From the NCBI RefSeq assembly GCF_000738435.1, contig NZ_CP003984.1, positions 2,418,001-2,482,000 of the forward strand: a DNA stretch of 64,000 bases, read 5' to 3'. This stretch comes from Planktomarina temperata RCA23. GTDB taxonomy: Bacteria > Pseudomonadota > Alphaproteobacteria > Rhodobacterales > Rhodobacteraceae. The notes below the pieces were generated by a model. That model searched no databases. It saw nothing but the letters and a program-made list of their open reading frames with translations, and was not told the DNA's origin. Shown piece by piece: positions 17,361 through 26,420 of the stretch; positions within the stretch are counted from its first letter, which is position 1, and each line of letters begins with the position of its first letter. The position numbers were made by a program, and so were the translations under genes.

Positions 17361-18626
17361 ATGCCAAAGAAGGTTGCGGAACTGTCTGCCAAGGAAGTGC
17401 GGGACCTAAAATACTCAGGTCGTGGGTTGAATATAACCTATTCCGTAGGTGGTGTTGCCGGCCTCTTGGTGCAGATCACATCGACAGGCGCACGCTCTTG
17501 GGTGTTGCGTACAATGATAGGAAGCAAGCGCCGCGAAATTGGCCTTGGCGGATTTCCTGACGTTTCTCTTTCTCAAGCCCGCGAGCGAGCACGTGAGGCC
17601 AAAGAAGCTATCCGCCAAGGCATTGACCCAATAGAGCAAAGACGCGCAGCACGGGCTGCGCTAAAAGCAGAACAAGCGCGCGGCTTGACCTTTGCAAAAG
17701 CTATGGAGGCGTATCTTGAAATCAAACTGACAGAGTTTGGCAACAGCAGACACCGCAAGCAATGGCGTGCCAGTCTGGATGCCTACGCCGTGCCAACCCT
17801 TGGCCCAATGTTGGTCAGTGAAATATCGGTCCATGAAATTGCCCGTGCTTTAGAGCCTATCTGGACCACGAAAACAGAAACAGCGTCCCGCTTGCGTGGT
17901 CGCATTGAGTCCGTAATGGCGTGGGCAACAGTGCAAGGTCACAGAGAAGGTGACAACCCTGCCCGTTGGCGGGGCAACCTCGACGCGATCCTGCCCAAGC
18001 CATCGAAGGTTGCCAAGGTTACACACCATCCCGCGCTTGCTCTTGCTGACATATCGTCATGGTTTGCCGATCTACGCAAACGCGACGGGATGGCGACGCA
18101 AGCGCTTGAATTCCTGACAATGACCGCAGCACGATCTGGGGAGGTGCGCGGCGCGACATGGGCCGAGATCGACATCAAGGCGGCTTTGTGGACAATTCCA
18201 GCAGATCGAATGAAAGCCAGCAAAGAACACCGCGTGCCACTCACAGCTGATGCAGTAGAATTGCTGAAGGCATTACCCAGAATGACAGGCAGCGAATTCG
18301 TTTTTCCTGCAGCACGTGGCGGGCAGTTGTCGGATATGAGCCTAAGCGCGTGCATGAACCGCATACACAAGGCCAAACCCGATCGATACTTAGACTCACG
18401 ATCTGGACGCCCAGCGGTGCCACATGGGATTCGCAGCGCGTTTCGAGATTGGGCATCAGAGCACACCGACTATCCCCGCGAAATGGCTGAAATCAGTCTA
18501 GCACACACTGTCGGAAGTGAAGTCGAAAGAGCCTATCGACGCGGTGATCAGATGGAAAAACGGCGTGCTATGATGGCCGATTGGGGCAAGTTTTTAAATA
18601 ACGGAATTGAGGGGCATAAGTCATGA
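17361..18626 (+). CDS. P4-type tyrosine integrase
   Basis: This 421-residue site-specific recombinase has the N-terminal DUF4102 arm-binding domain (MPKKVAELSAKEVRDL, then GGFPDVSLSQARERAREAK near 60-80) and the catalytic core with RSGEVRGATWAEI (first arginine near 258), HGIRSAFRDW (HxxR, near 354) and the terminal tyrosine in EVERAYRRGD near 391. All catalytic residues are present. P4-type integrases use tRNA or similar sites, usually next to the gene. The stop overlaps the following small gene by four bases. Confidence 0.92.
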   Translation: MPKKVAELSAKEVRDLKYSGRGLNITYSVGGVAGLLVQITSTGARSWVLRTMIGSKRREIGLGGFPDVSLSQARERAREAKEAIRQGIDPIEQRRAARAALKAEQARGLTFAKAMEAYLEIKLTEFGNSRHRKQWRASLDAYAVPTLGPMLVSEISVHEIARALEPIWTTKTETASRLRGRIESVMAWATVQGHREGDNPARWRGNLDAILPKPSKVAKVTHHPALALADISSWFADLRKRDGMATQALEFLTMTAARSGEVRGATWAEIDIKAALWTIPADRMKASKEHRVPLTADAVELLKALPRMTGSEFVFPAARGGQLSDMSLSACMNRIHKAKPDRYLDSRSGRPAVPHGIRSAFRDWASEHTDYPREMAEISLAHTVGSEVERAYRRGDQMEKRRAMMADWGKFLNNGIEGHKS

Positions 18627-19081
18627 AAGCCAAAACAAGGCTTGCCAGCAAAGCCAAGCCAGTAGCGGTTAAAATGGCAGTAGAATGTGAAAAACTGGCC
18701 CAAGAGGCAGGCGAAAAATATCGACTTGCGTTAACAAATGAGGACAAGTTCGCAGCACTGGAGGCGCAAAGTAGCTACAATCAACTGGCCGCCGACTGGC
18801 GTGCAACAGCACTTAGGGCCGAAGAATTAAGCCCGCAAAAATTTACGGGGCGCAACAATGGACCAAACGCGCAAACCCTTAAACGGGTTCAATTCATAAA
18901 TGAAGTTTCAAGCGCGATTGGACCTGCAAGCCATGAAGCAATCGCATCCGAGGCAGCGGGTAAAAACTATGCAAAGAAAGCAAAGGCGTTATGGTCCGGA
19001 AAATCAATAGATCGCGAATCTAAGATACTGAACTTCATGAGGAATAACGCAAAAAATCTAAGTCTAACTTTCAAAGACTAG
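18623..19081 (+). CDS. Unknown 152-residue protein of the integrase element
   Basis: The product is basic and predicted mostly helical, with an N-terminal Lys/Ala-rich stretch, a central KYRLALTNEDKFAALEAQ segment and a possible coiled coil. I recognise no domain. It overlaps the integrase stop by four bases (ATGA), so it is co-translated with it and may act with the recombinase, but this is context only. Confidence 0.6.
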   Translation: MKAKTRLASKAKPVAVKMAVECEKLAQEAGEKYRLALTNEDKFAALEAQSSYNQLAADWRATALRAEELSPQKFTGRNNGPNAQTLKRVQFINEVSSAIGPASHEAIASEAAGKNYAKKAKALWSGKSIDRESKILNFMRNNAKNLSLTFKD

Positions 19082-19152
19082 ACCCCTTGGGGTGTTCTTT
19101 TTCGTCGGAATTTAGCTTCATTAATCTGCATCACTTTAAACAAAAAGGATGC

Positions 19153-19380
19153 ATGACAATGCAAACAACGCTGACCCCCACACCCAAAAATAGAAGACAG
19201 GCTTTTCTTTCTGATCGACAGGTGGCTGAACGCTATAGCGTATCGCGGCAAACCCCATGGGGCTGGTTGAAAAAGGGCGTTGATTTCCCACAACCTATAA
19301 GTCTTTCACGAGGATGCACCCGCTGGCGGTTGGCAGACCTTGAAGCGTGGGAAAACGCACAGCACTCCACTCACAAGTAA
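19153..19380 (+). CDS. AlpA-family small transcriptional regulator/excisionase
   Basis: This protein of about 75 residues has the AlpA-type winged helix: FLSDRQVAERYSVSRQTPWGWLKKGVDFPQP followed by RWRLADLEAWE. Such proteins control integrase expression and excision in P4-like elements. The frame opens at 19087, but an AAAAGGA site points to the ATGs at 19153 or 19159. It lies in the usual place between integrase and replication genes. Confidence 0.82.
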   Translation: MTMQTTLTPTPKNRRQAFLSDRQVAERYSVSRQTPWGWLKKGVDFPQPISLSRGCTRWRLADLEAWENAQHSTHK

Positions 19381-19481
19381 TATCTCGCCCGAAACGGTGA
19401 CGGACGGGTCACACAAGGTGCTGGCCAGTATCTGTGCATACGCCGTGCATTCCTAGGGCAAAACCCCCAGAGGCAAAATCT

Positions 19482-19922
19482 ATGAAGATTGAGCAACATA
19501 TTGAAATTGGTAAGCCAACCGGTGAACCTATCGTACTCAAGGTGCTAGGAGATGACGAACTTAGCACAACCAACTCACCGATCGGACTTGAGCAATCAAC
19601 TTATGCCAGCCCAATTGCGGCACAGCATAAGCCCTCCTCCCGCAGAGAGAGAGACGACCACTACGCAGACGTTGTTATCCATCTTAGCTCACGTTGGCGG
19701 ATCATCGTCTGCAAAGATGGCATCCAGTGGATACTGCAGCAGCGTTCAGTAGCACTCCCGAACACAGGGACGTGGAGCGGTAAAAGCTACTCGACAACAC
19801 GAAGCGGGCTGATGGCAGCCTGTTCGGACCGAGAACTGCTCTTAGACCCATCTGAGGGTCAGGCGCTCGACGCTCTGCCCTCCACTTTTCGCGAATTCAT
19901 CACTGAGCGCCCCCGCTCATAA
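19482..19922 (+). CDS. Unknown protein of the integrase element
   Basis: The product from this start is about 146 residues (MKIEQHIEIGKPTGEP at the N-terminus). A central part HYADVVIHLSSRWRIIVCKDGIQWILQQR looks like a small beta-rich domain seen in element-borne proteins of unknown role. I chose 19482, preceded by AGAGG; the frame opens 16 codons earlier. It lies between the AlpA-like and primase-like genes. Confidence 0.6.
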   Translation: MKIEQHIEIGKPTGEPIVLKVLGDDELSTTNSPIGLEQSTYASPIAAQHKPSSRRERDDHYADVVIHLSSRWRIIVCKDGIQWILQQRSVALPNTGTWSGKSYSTTRSGLMAACSDRELLLDPSEGQALDALPSTFREFITERPRS

Positions 19923-20035
19923 ACAAACCGCGCACTCGAAAGCACGCGGTTTGCTGAATGTAGGTATAACTTGGGGAAGTAACCTACGTTCACGATAGCA
20001 TGTTTCTTGGTGCGCCTCAATTGAAAGGCTCTCCC

Positions 20036-21085
20036 ATGGACAGCACAATTAAGCTACTTCGTATCAATGGATCCCGCGACACACGCAGTTCCGTTGGTAC
20101 AGACTATAACACCGTCACCTTCCATGACATCGCTGCAATGGCTGACTGTCCTCTCGCAGTGGCTAAACTTGACGCGCCCGCGTTTGTGGCATCGAGCTAT
20201 GTCAGCTCCGACGCACGCTCACATGAAGTGCAGCGGCGGCACGGACAGTTCCACGCCTTTGTCGTTGATGTGGATGAGAACGGACCAACACTGGAGGCTG
20301 CAGATGCGGCCTTAACGGCCATCCTTAGCGACTGCGCCCGTATTATCTACTCCACAAGCAGCGCGTCAGCTGAGGCTCCTAAATGGCGTGCCATCGTGCC
20401 TTTCCTCACACCTATAAGCGGTATGCAGTATGAGCAGCTGCAACGCGCCTTGTTCGAGCTTCTACAGGCACATGGGATCGCTTGTGACAGCGCCATGCAG
20501 GGAGCCGCTCAGATGGCTTTCTTGCCCAATGTGCCGCCAGACAAGCGCGGTGAGGATGGTGCGCCAAAATATTATGAATATTTAGTGTGCCAAGCGGACA
20601 GTCTCTCGCATCCACCTAAATGCCTTTTGGACATGGCAGAGCAAATTGCGGAACGAGATATCGAGGCGCAGGCAATTGCGGCTGCAGTTGCGAAAGACAG
20701 AGCGCAACAAAGGCGGAAGCATCGTAAACACTCAGGGATGCTATCACCCATTGAGCAGTTCAATGCAGACCATGACCTAGCACAGGTGCTGTTAGAATGC
20801 GGCTGGGAGCCACGAGGACGTGCCTGCTACGCGTCGCCCTATTCTCAAAGCAAAGGGCCATCAGTCTATGTTTACGACCAGCGCGCAGTAAGTTTCACCA
20901 GTAGTGATGCAGGTCAGCTCGGCAAAGAGACATCTAATGGCTGGACGACCTATGACGCTTGGGATGTCTTTGTGGCGCGCGTACACGGCGGCAGCGAGCG
21001 GGCTGCTCTGGAGAATTACTGCGAAGTGTCCGGCTACAACCAAGTCAAACTGCATACCATTGTTAAAAAGTGGGGGCAGTCGTGA
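20036..21085 (+). CDS. Primase-like (archaeo-eukaryotic primase/RepB fold) protein
   Basis: This protein of about 349 residues has an N-terminal domain resembling element-encoded primases: HAFVVDVDENGP near residue 83 supplies an acidic D-x-D pair, followed by ARIIYSTSSASAEAPKWRAIVPF and an MAFLPN segment. The C-terminal part resembles helical regions of replication proteins. I place the start at 20036 (MDSTIKLL), since the 12 codons before it look non-coding. It is followed by the VapE-like helicase in a TGATG overlap, so the pair forms a primase-helicase system acting on the element's own DNA. Confidence 0.7.
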   Translation: MDSTIKLLRINGSRDTRSSVGTDYNTVTFHDIAAMADCPLAVAKLDAPAFVASSYVSSDARSHEVQRRHGQFHAFVVDVDENGPTLEAADAALTAILSDCARIIYSTSSASAEAPKWRAIVPFLTPISGMQYEQLQRALFELLQAHGIACDSAMQGAAQMAFLPNVPPDKRGEDGAPKYYEYLVCQADSLSHPPKCLLDMAEQIAERDIEAQAIAAAVAKDRAQQRRKHRKHSGMLSPIEQFNADHDLAQVLLECGWEPRGRACYASPYSQSKGPSVYVYDQRAVSFTSSDAGQLGKETSNGWTTYDAWDVFVARVHGGSERAALENYCEVSGYNQVKLHTIVKKWGQS

Positions 21086-22413
21086 TGGAACCGAATAAAC
21101 TTCAACACACCGCAGTCGATACATCGAAAAAACCTGTTGAGTTCGGCGATGGTCGTGTGGCGCCTAACCTCGAACATTTGGCGCTCGACGTTTCTAAAGA
21201 TGGTATAGCTAAATCTCTCAGTAATATGGTCACGATACTGGACGGATTGAGTTGTTGGACTGGAGTGTTTGCTTTCGACGAGCTTGCAGAACAGATTATG
21301 GTCCTCCGCCCCCTACCCAACAGCCGCGGCAATCCGAACTTCCACAATCCTCGGCCATTGCGAGATGAAGATATCAGCACCGTCAAGATTTGGCTGAACC
21401 GTCGCCTAAAATGGGAGACAGTGAATAAAACTGAAGTATTCGATGCCATTCAGCTAGCAGCTCGTGAACGTATTATCTCACCCATCCGTCATTATATTGA
21501 GGGGCTGCCCCCCATGGAGGTGGACGAGGCACATGATTTTCTTACCGAGGTGTTGAACACGCACTTCAGCCTACGCCGATACGGCGAGCATCCAGATGCA
21601 ATACGATATTCGGAACTGGTATTTCGAAAATGGTTAATCTCAGCTGTTGCACGCGCACTGCGGCCTGCCTGTAAGGCTGACCACGTGTTGATCCTTGAGG
21701 GCGCACAGGGCGCAGGTAAGTCCACAGCTATTCGTATTCTGTGCGGTGACGCATACTTTGGAGACAGCCTACCAAAGCTCGATAGCAAAGATGCGGCTGA
21801 TTATGTGCGCGGAAAGTGGATAATTGAGCTGGCAGAATTGTCATCCGTATCGAAGACGGAGGTCGAGCATGTGAAGGCTTTTATCACCCGCACCGAGGAA
21901 AAGTTCAGACCAGCCTATGGGCGTAACGAAATCGCCTACCAGCGCCGCTGCGTGTTTATTGGAACCACAAACCGCACGGACTACCTGCGTGATGAGACAG
22001 GCAACCGCCGGTTCTGGCCTATTAAACTTGAGACGGTTGATGTGGCCACCATAGAGAAGGACCGAGATAGGATTTGGGCAGCGGCCAAGGCGCTCTATGA
22101 TGCTGGCGAGCAATGGTGGCTGACAGATGCCGAGGCGCTGCTGGCAGAGGCACAGCAAGAACGGCGCACAGCAGTCGACCCTCTTTATGATGAGGTGGCA
22201 GAATGGCTCAGTTCAACCAAAAAGATGGAAACCTGCATGCGAGAAATTATGCAACAGGTAGCCTTTGTCGATGAAGCGACGTCAGCCGCCGCTATGACAC
22301 CACTTATGCAGCACCGTATCCGAGGTGCGCTTAATGCGGCAGGCTTTGAAAGCACAGGACGGAAGTTCAGCGCCGGCGACTACAAGGGCATGACGAAGTT
22401 CGCGCTTGTGTAG
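21085..22413 (+). CDS. VapE-like P-loop NTPase (virulence-associated E family)
   Basis: The 442-residue protein has a P-loop GAQGAGKST at 206-214, Walker B WIIELAEL near 240 and an arginine-rich QRRCVFIGTTNRTDYL followed by DETGNRRFWPI, all typical of VapE/primase-C-terminal helicases found in phages, satellites and integrative elements. It overlaps the preceding gene (TGATG). With that protein it probably initiates replication at the inverted repeats just downstream. Confidence 0.88.
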   Translation: MEPNKLQHTAVDTSKKPVEFGDGRVAPNLEHLALDVSKDGIAKSLSNMVTILDGLSCWTGVFAFDELAEQIMVLRPLPNSRGNPNFHNPRPLRDEDISTVKIWLNRRLKWETVNKTEVFDAIQLAARERIISPIRHYIEGLPPMEVDEAHDFLTEVLNTHFSLRRYGEHPDAIRYSELVFRKWLISAVARALRPACKADHVLILEGAQGAGKSTAIRILCGDAYFGDSLPKLDSKDAADYVRGKWIIELAELSSVSKTEVEHVKAFITRTEEKFRPAYGRNEIAYQRRCVFIGTTNRTDYLRDETGNRRFWPIKLETVDVATIEKDRDRIWAAAKALYDAGEQWWLTDAEALLAEAQQERRTAVDPLYDEVAEWLSSTKKMETCMREIMQQVAFVDEATSAAAMTPLMQHRIRGALNAAGFESTGRKFSAGDYKGMTKFALV

Positions 22414-22953
22414 CGCAAGGCGCGATAGCCCCCACACGGCGAAAAAAGAGGGGAGCGTAGCGGTGGAGCAAGCCTCCGCTGCGCGCTTTCCGCCCCTATT
22501 AGAGGGGAGCGGTGGAGCGAGTGGAGCAAATATACCGAAACAAATACAACATATATAACCTTTTGTTTTACAATGTATATTCAGGTATAATTGGGAAACG
22601 ATGTTTTACACCGCGGTGGCGTTGCGTAAGTTACATGGAATTTGCTCCACTCGCTCCACCGCTCTACTTTGGCGCCCAGCCGTCTGCATACTTTTCTCAC
22701 AGGCTGATCCAAGATCTCGCGGCTTCCTCTTTCCTGCTCCGGCCTACATCGAAAAATCTTCAGGAATGCCAAGCTTCACCTCAAATTGTGTCGAGGTCTT
22801 ATTTGCGAATGGAGTGACGCCTCACGGCAGGCGACAAATGTCCATTTAAGTAAACCGTGTATAGAGTGGTCGCTTTTGAGCGTGAGGATCCAGAGGTAGA
22901 TAGATATCCAATTATAAAGCAATGCAAAATTTCTGAGTGGAAGGAAATCCAAT
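22414..22953. other. Candidate replication origin: perfect 25-bp inverted repeat with AT-rich spacer
   Basis: No gene is seen in these 540 bases. Two perfect inverted copies of a 25-bp sequence lie at 22507-22531 (GAGCGGTGGAGCGAGTGGAG onwards) and 22640-22664. They enclose 108 bp that are strongly AT-rich (ACATATATAACC, GTATATTCAGG). A shorter copy, AGCGGTGGAGC, is at 22459-22469. The position directly after a primase-helicase pair resembles P4-type origins. The stretch 22665-22953 leads to tupA and holds nothing else I can name. Confidence 0.6.
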
Positions 22954-23754
22954 ATGTTTAAAGTATTAATTGTTATTCTGTCGCTTGCGCTGACCAGCGG
23001 CACAGCAATTGCGGACGCGATGAAGCTGGCCGTGACCACTTCATTCGAAAACTCCGGTCTGGCTGACGTGCTACTCCCTCAAATTAAAACTGATCTTGAT
23101 ATTGACGTTCAGCTTTTGGTCGTGGGTACCGGGCAAGCGATACGTTTAGGTGAAGCAGGGGATGTCGATGCTATATTGGTGCATTCGAAAAACGCGGAAG
23201 AAGCCTTTGTTGAAGCAGGTCACGGAAAATATCGGCGAGAGATCATGTATAACGATTTTGTGTTGATTGGCCCAGTGGGTGATCCAGCAGGTATTTCTGA
23301 CGACTCAACGGCGGTTAAAGCCATGCAGAACATTGCCCGGACAGAAGCCTTGTTTGTAAGCCGAGGTGATGACAGCGGCACTCACAAGGCTGAACTTGCC
23401 ATTTGGCGCAGTGCAGATTTAGACCCTGCGAATTTTGGAGAATGGTATAACTCCGTAGGTGCAGGAATGGGCGCTGCCCTCAACACTGCAGCCGGGCTTG
23501 ATGCATACATCCTAGCTGACCGAGCCAGCTGGTTAAAGTTTGGTAACAAGTCTGGATTAGGTTTGCTTTATTCGGGCGATCCGGCACTGTTCAACCAATA
23601 CGCATATTTGCCAGTCAACCCAGCAAAGTACTCTCATGTCCGCAATGATCTAGCAGTGCAGCTTGAGGACTGGCTTGTCAGCGATAGAGCGAAGGATTTG
23701 ATCGATGGATATATGATCAATGGTGAAACATTGTTTGTGTTCAACGCAGAATAA
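22954..23754 (+). CDS. tupA: Tungstate ABC transporter substrate-binding protein
   Basis: This 266-residue periplasmic protein has a signal peptide (ending near TAIADA) and the TupA signature: AVTTSFENSGLADVLLPQ near residues 26-43, VVGTGQAIRLGEAGDVDAILVHS near 56-80, then SRGDDSGTHKAE near 145. TupA proteins bind tungstate with very high affinity and select against molybdate. GGAAGG precedes the start. Its permease and ATPase partners are not adjacent but at 33448-34152 and 32738-33439 on the other strand, so the operon has been split. Confidence 0.92.
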   Translation: MFKVLIVILSLALTSGTAIADAMKLAVTTSFENSGLADVLLPQIKTDLDIDVQLLVVGTGQAIRLGEAGDVDAILVHSKNAEEAFVEAGHGKYRREIMYNDFVLIGPVGDPAGISDDSTAVKAMQNIARTEALFVSRGDDSGTHKAELAIWRSADLDPANFGEWYNSVGAGMGAALNTAAGLDAYILADRASWLKFGNKSGLGLLYSGDPALFNQYAYLPVNPAKYSHVRNDLAVQLEDWLVSDRAKDLIDGYMINGETLFVFNAE

Positions 23755-23795
23755 CTTCGTGTATATTTAGAGTGTACGCTGGCGGCGGTGGAGTG

Positions 23796-23930
23796 ATGCG
23801 CCGCTCAGACATTGATGGCCGAGGTTATAAAGAAGCATCTATAGCACTGGTAAGCGACCCAAAATTTTTGCAAGCACATATCGAAAATGAACATCCTTTT
23901 GGTATATGCAGCACCAAAATTGCAGCATAA
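23796..23930 (+). CDS. Possible 44-residue protein or gene fragment
   Basis: A short frame encodes MRRSDIDGRGYKEA at its start and ends with FGICSTKIAA. The segment SDPKFLQAHIENEHPFG looks like natural protein, so this may be the end of a gene truncated when the adjacent IS6 element arrived. I do not recognise it. No good ribosome site is seen. Confidence 0.25.
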   Translation: MRRSDIDGRGYKEASIALVSDPKFLQAHIENEHPFGICSTKIAA

Positions 23931-23954
23931 CTTCCTCCGTGAAATGGTTCCAAC

Positions 23955-24771
23955 GGTGCTGTCAGACTAATGAGAACTCGCATCGGATTGCTGGCGCAGC
24001 TTTAATCTATGCGCTCAATAGTTGGCGCCACTCAGCAAGAGCGGCGGTTCGATTGATCTTGAAATTGTCTCGTGAGTAGAAGTGGCGCTCCTGATTGAAA
24101 TGGTTGTGGACTGAAGAGTGGACGGCAGCGAACTTTTGCAAACATCGCATCTGTCGAAAGCGGAGCATAGCGCGTTCTCGTCGTCGAAACGGCAAGTGGG
24201 AATTCTCAGCCCGATTATTTACCCAGCGACCCGTTTCCTGCCGATCCGCATTGCCAACAACTTTCATTGCAGCGCCATAGGAACGTAGTTTGTCCGTCAC
24301 AACTACTTCTGGCCCGCCGTAGCGCTTCATTGCTTTTCTGAGAAATTTCAAAGCCGCTTTGCGGTCTCGGCGCTTGGTTACATAACTTTCCAGCACCTCA
24401 CCTTCGTGATCAACGGCGCGCCAGAGATAATGTGTCTCTCCATTTATCTTTACGAAGACCTCGTCCAAGTGCCATTGCCAGTTCGAATAAGATCGCATCC
24501 TACTGACCCGGTTTCTTCGTATCTCAGCAGCAAACATCGGACCAAATCTATTCCACCAAAACCGAACTGTTTCGTGGCTGACCTCAATGCCTCGTTCGTG
24601 CAGAAGATCTTCCACGTTACGGAGTGAGAGCGGAAAACGAACATACAGCATCACAGCCAAGCGGATGATCTCAGGGCTCGTTTTAAAGTACCTGAACGGG
24701 GAGTGTTTTGTCATACGGAGAGGCTACGAGACCACCCTGCACGTCTCAAGCTCGTTTTGTCTGACAGTGCC
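23955..24771 (-). mobile_element. Intact IS6-family insertion sequence, copy 1 (817 bp)
   Basis: The element is bounded by inverted ends GGTGCTGTCAGAC and GGCACTGTCAGAC (the latter read from the right). It holds one full transposase gene on the minus strand. It has the same length as the copy at 48298-49114. The 8 bp on each side (GTTCCAAC and CTAAAAAA) are not a target duplication, so the copy has probably taken part in a deletion, inversion or cointegrate event. Confidence 0.88.
24007..24714 (-). CDS. IS6-family transposase
   Basis: The 235-residue DDE transposase has the N-terminal helix-turn-helix (EIIRLAVMLYVRFPLSLRNV) and catalytic residues in HLDEVFVKI (D), VVTDKLRSY (D) and NRAENSHLPFRRRER (E). 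It looks full length and intact. It differs from the copy at 48.35-49.06 kb by only a few residues, which indicates recent activity in this genome. Confidence 0.93.
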   Translation of the reverse strand: MTKHSPFRYFKTSPEIIRLAVMLYVRFPLSLRNVEDLLHERGIEVSHETVRFWWNRFGPMFAAEIRRNRVSRMRSYSNWQWHLDEVFVKINGETHYLWRAVDHEGEVLESYVTKRRDRKAALKFLRKAMKRYGGPEVVVTDKLRSYGAAMKVVGNADRQETGRWVNNRAENSHLPFRRRERAMLRFRQMRCLQKFAAVHSSVHNHFNQERHFYSRDNFKINRTAALAEWRQLLSA

Positions 24772-24916
24772 CTAAAAAATGCTGTCCATCTTCGCTATAA
24801 GCAAACATCATAGTTTCTCCCCAGACTCTTGAGGTTCTACGAAGCTTCAGATTCGCACAAAGGTTTTACTTAAGTCTCTTTTGGAGAGTCACTAGTTTGC
24901 AACACAGAATAACTGA

Positions 24917-25098
24917 GGTGCTGTCAGGAAAATAAAACTCGCATAAAGTTACTGTTCCACTCTGGATCTGTACAGGCAATAGTAGGCTTCACTCAGCTAC
25001 AGAGGCGACACGATTTATCTAAAAGGCGAGTACTTTGTCATTTACGGACACTACAAACCCACACTGGCCACTTCAACCGAGTTTGATCTGACAATACC
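24917..25098. mobile_element. Highly degenerate, internally deleted IS6 remnant
   Basis: A diverged left end (GGTGCTGTCAGGAAAATAAA) and a diverged right end (TTCAACCGAGTTTGATCTGAC, then AATACC) are only about 180 bp apart. The right end resembles that at 5905-5929 more than those of the intact copies, so this is an older subfamily. The bases 24772-24916 between the intact IS and this remnant show no gene. Confidence 0.6.
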
Positions 25099-25157
25099 AC
25101 TTGCCCGCCTCAAGCAAGGCTGCAAACGACCCAATGACGGGGCAAAAGCGCCCTAGG

Positions 25158-26420
25158 TTATAGGCCGTAGCTTCCAAGAGGAATGTAACGCACAAGATCC
25201 CCTTTATTGATCTGTTGTGCTTCTTCAGTCAATTCAACAAGGCCATCAGCCCAACTCAGTCCGCTAATACGACCCGATCCCTCAGAACCAAAGACGTCAA
25301 CCTGTCCATCACATATGCGAGCACGCAAATACTCGCGCCGCCCCTCGTTTTTCGATTTGGTGAAATTTGCGGGCACATCATAGCCGACAGGAGCCACCCA
25401 TCCCGCGCCAGCCAATTGGGCCATTGCTGGGCTTGCGAATACCAAAATACACACCATTGCTGCCACAGGGTTACCAGGCAGACCAAATACGGGTGTATTG
25501 TTCCAAAGACCCAAGGCCAAAGGACGTCCTGGTTTGATCGCGATCCGCCACATTTGCATTGCGCCAACCTCTGTCAATAGTGACGAAACATGATCCTCAT
25601 CCCCTGCTGACGCACCACCACTGGTAATAACAACGTCAGCCTTGCGAGCCGCATCGTCCAAAACGCGGCTTAAGGCGGCACGATCGTCGGCGCAGCGCCC
25701 CATGTCCACAGGCACGTGGCCCATTGCAGTGATCATCGATAACAGCATCGGACGGTTCGCATCAAAAATCTGATCTTGCTTAGCTGTTTCACCCGCTTCA
25801 ACCAGCTCATCACCTGTTGAGACAACAGCCACGCGCAAACGCACACGTACATCAACTTGATCTACCCCAGTCGCGGCTAATATAGCCATATCTGCGGCAG
25901 TCACGCGAAGACCCGCCTTTAAGATGACATCACCCTTATGAACATCTTCACCAGCGCGGCGGGTATTGGCACCCGCTTTAATTGGGCCGTTGAAAGCAAT
26001 CTGGCCATCAGCAACCGTCACATCTTCTTGAAGAACCACAGTGTCCACGCCAGTTGGCAATGCCGCACCGGTTAATATACGAACGGCCTGCCCCACTGGA
26101 ACAACACTGGTCAATCGCGGGCCCGCAGCAGCGCGTTCATCTGATAGCAGCAAGACATGTGGACCCTCTGGACGACCTCCAGCAAACCCATATCCATCCA
26201 CAGCAGTGTTAGGCAAAGGTGGGTTAGCACGTGGCGCAACCACGTCATCTGCCAAGACCCGCCCCATTGCCCGAGATACATGAACGGTTTCGCTCCCCGT
26301 TACAGGCGTCAAGCGTTCACGCAGCAGCGCCAATGCTTCATCAACAGGTGTCCAATGAACACCAGCAGGCAATGCAAAACAGTCGTTACGCAGTGGTGGG
26401 GGCGTGATTAGGCCACTCAT
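25158..26420 (-). CDS. moeA: Molybdopterin molybdotransferase
   Basis: This 420-residue cytoplasmic enzyme inserts the metal into adenylated molybdopterin. Visible family features are PNTAVDGYGFAG near residue 66, ILTGAALPTGVDTVV near 113, STGDELVEAG near 205, TSGGASAGDEDHV near 265 and KPGRPLALGLW near 297, then FGLPGNPVA. The length is normal. It is last in a minus-strand operon (moaA, moaD, moaE, fdhD, mobA fragment, mobB, moeA) and its start overlaps the mobB stop by four bases. With tungstate transport genes nearby, the metal handled may be tungsten. Confidence 0.93.
   Translation of the reverse strand: MSGLITPPPLRNDCFALPAGVHWTPVDEALALLRERLTPVTGSETVHVSRAMGRVLADDVVAPRANPPLPNTAVDGYGFAGGRPEGPHVLLLSDERAAAGPRLTSVVPVGQAVRILTGAALPTGVDTVVLQEDVTVADGQIAFNGPIKAGANTRRAGEDVHKGDVILKAGLRVTAADMAILAATGVDQVDVRVRLRVAVVSTGDELVEAGETAKQDQIFDANRPMLLSMITAMGHVPVDMGRCADDRAALSRVLDDAARKADVVITSGGASAGDEDHVSSLLTEVGAMQMWRIAIKPGRPLALGLWNNTPVFGLPGNPVAAMVCILVFASPAMAQLAGAGWVAPVGYDVPANFTKSKNEGRREYLRARICDGQVDVFGSEGSGRISGLSWADGLVELTEEAQQINKGDLVRYIPLGSYGL

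Noticed and set aside
17939-18466. Minus-strand frame of 175 codons
   Set aside because: It is the complement of the tyrosine integrase, whose catalytic motifs are intact; the reverse frame shows only composition artefacts.
22414-22700. Rho-independent terminator for the VapE gene
   Set aside because: The 25-bp arms are 108 bp apart and no T-run follows, so a terminator is a poor explanation compared with a replication site.
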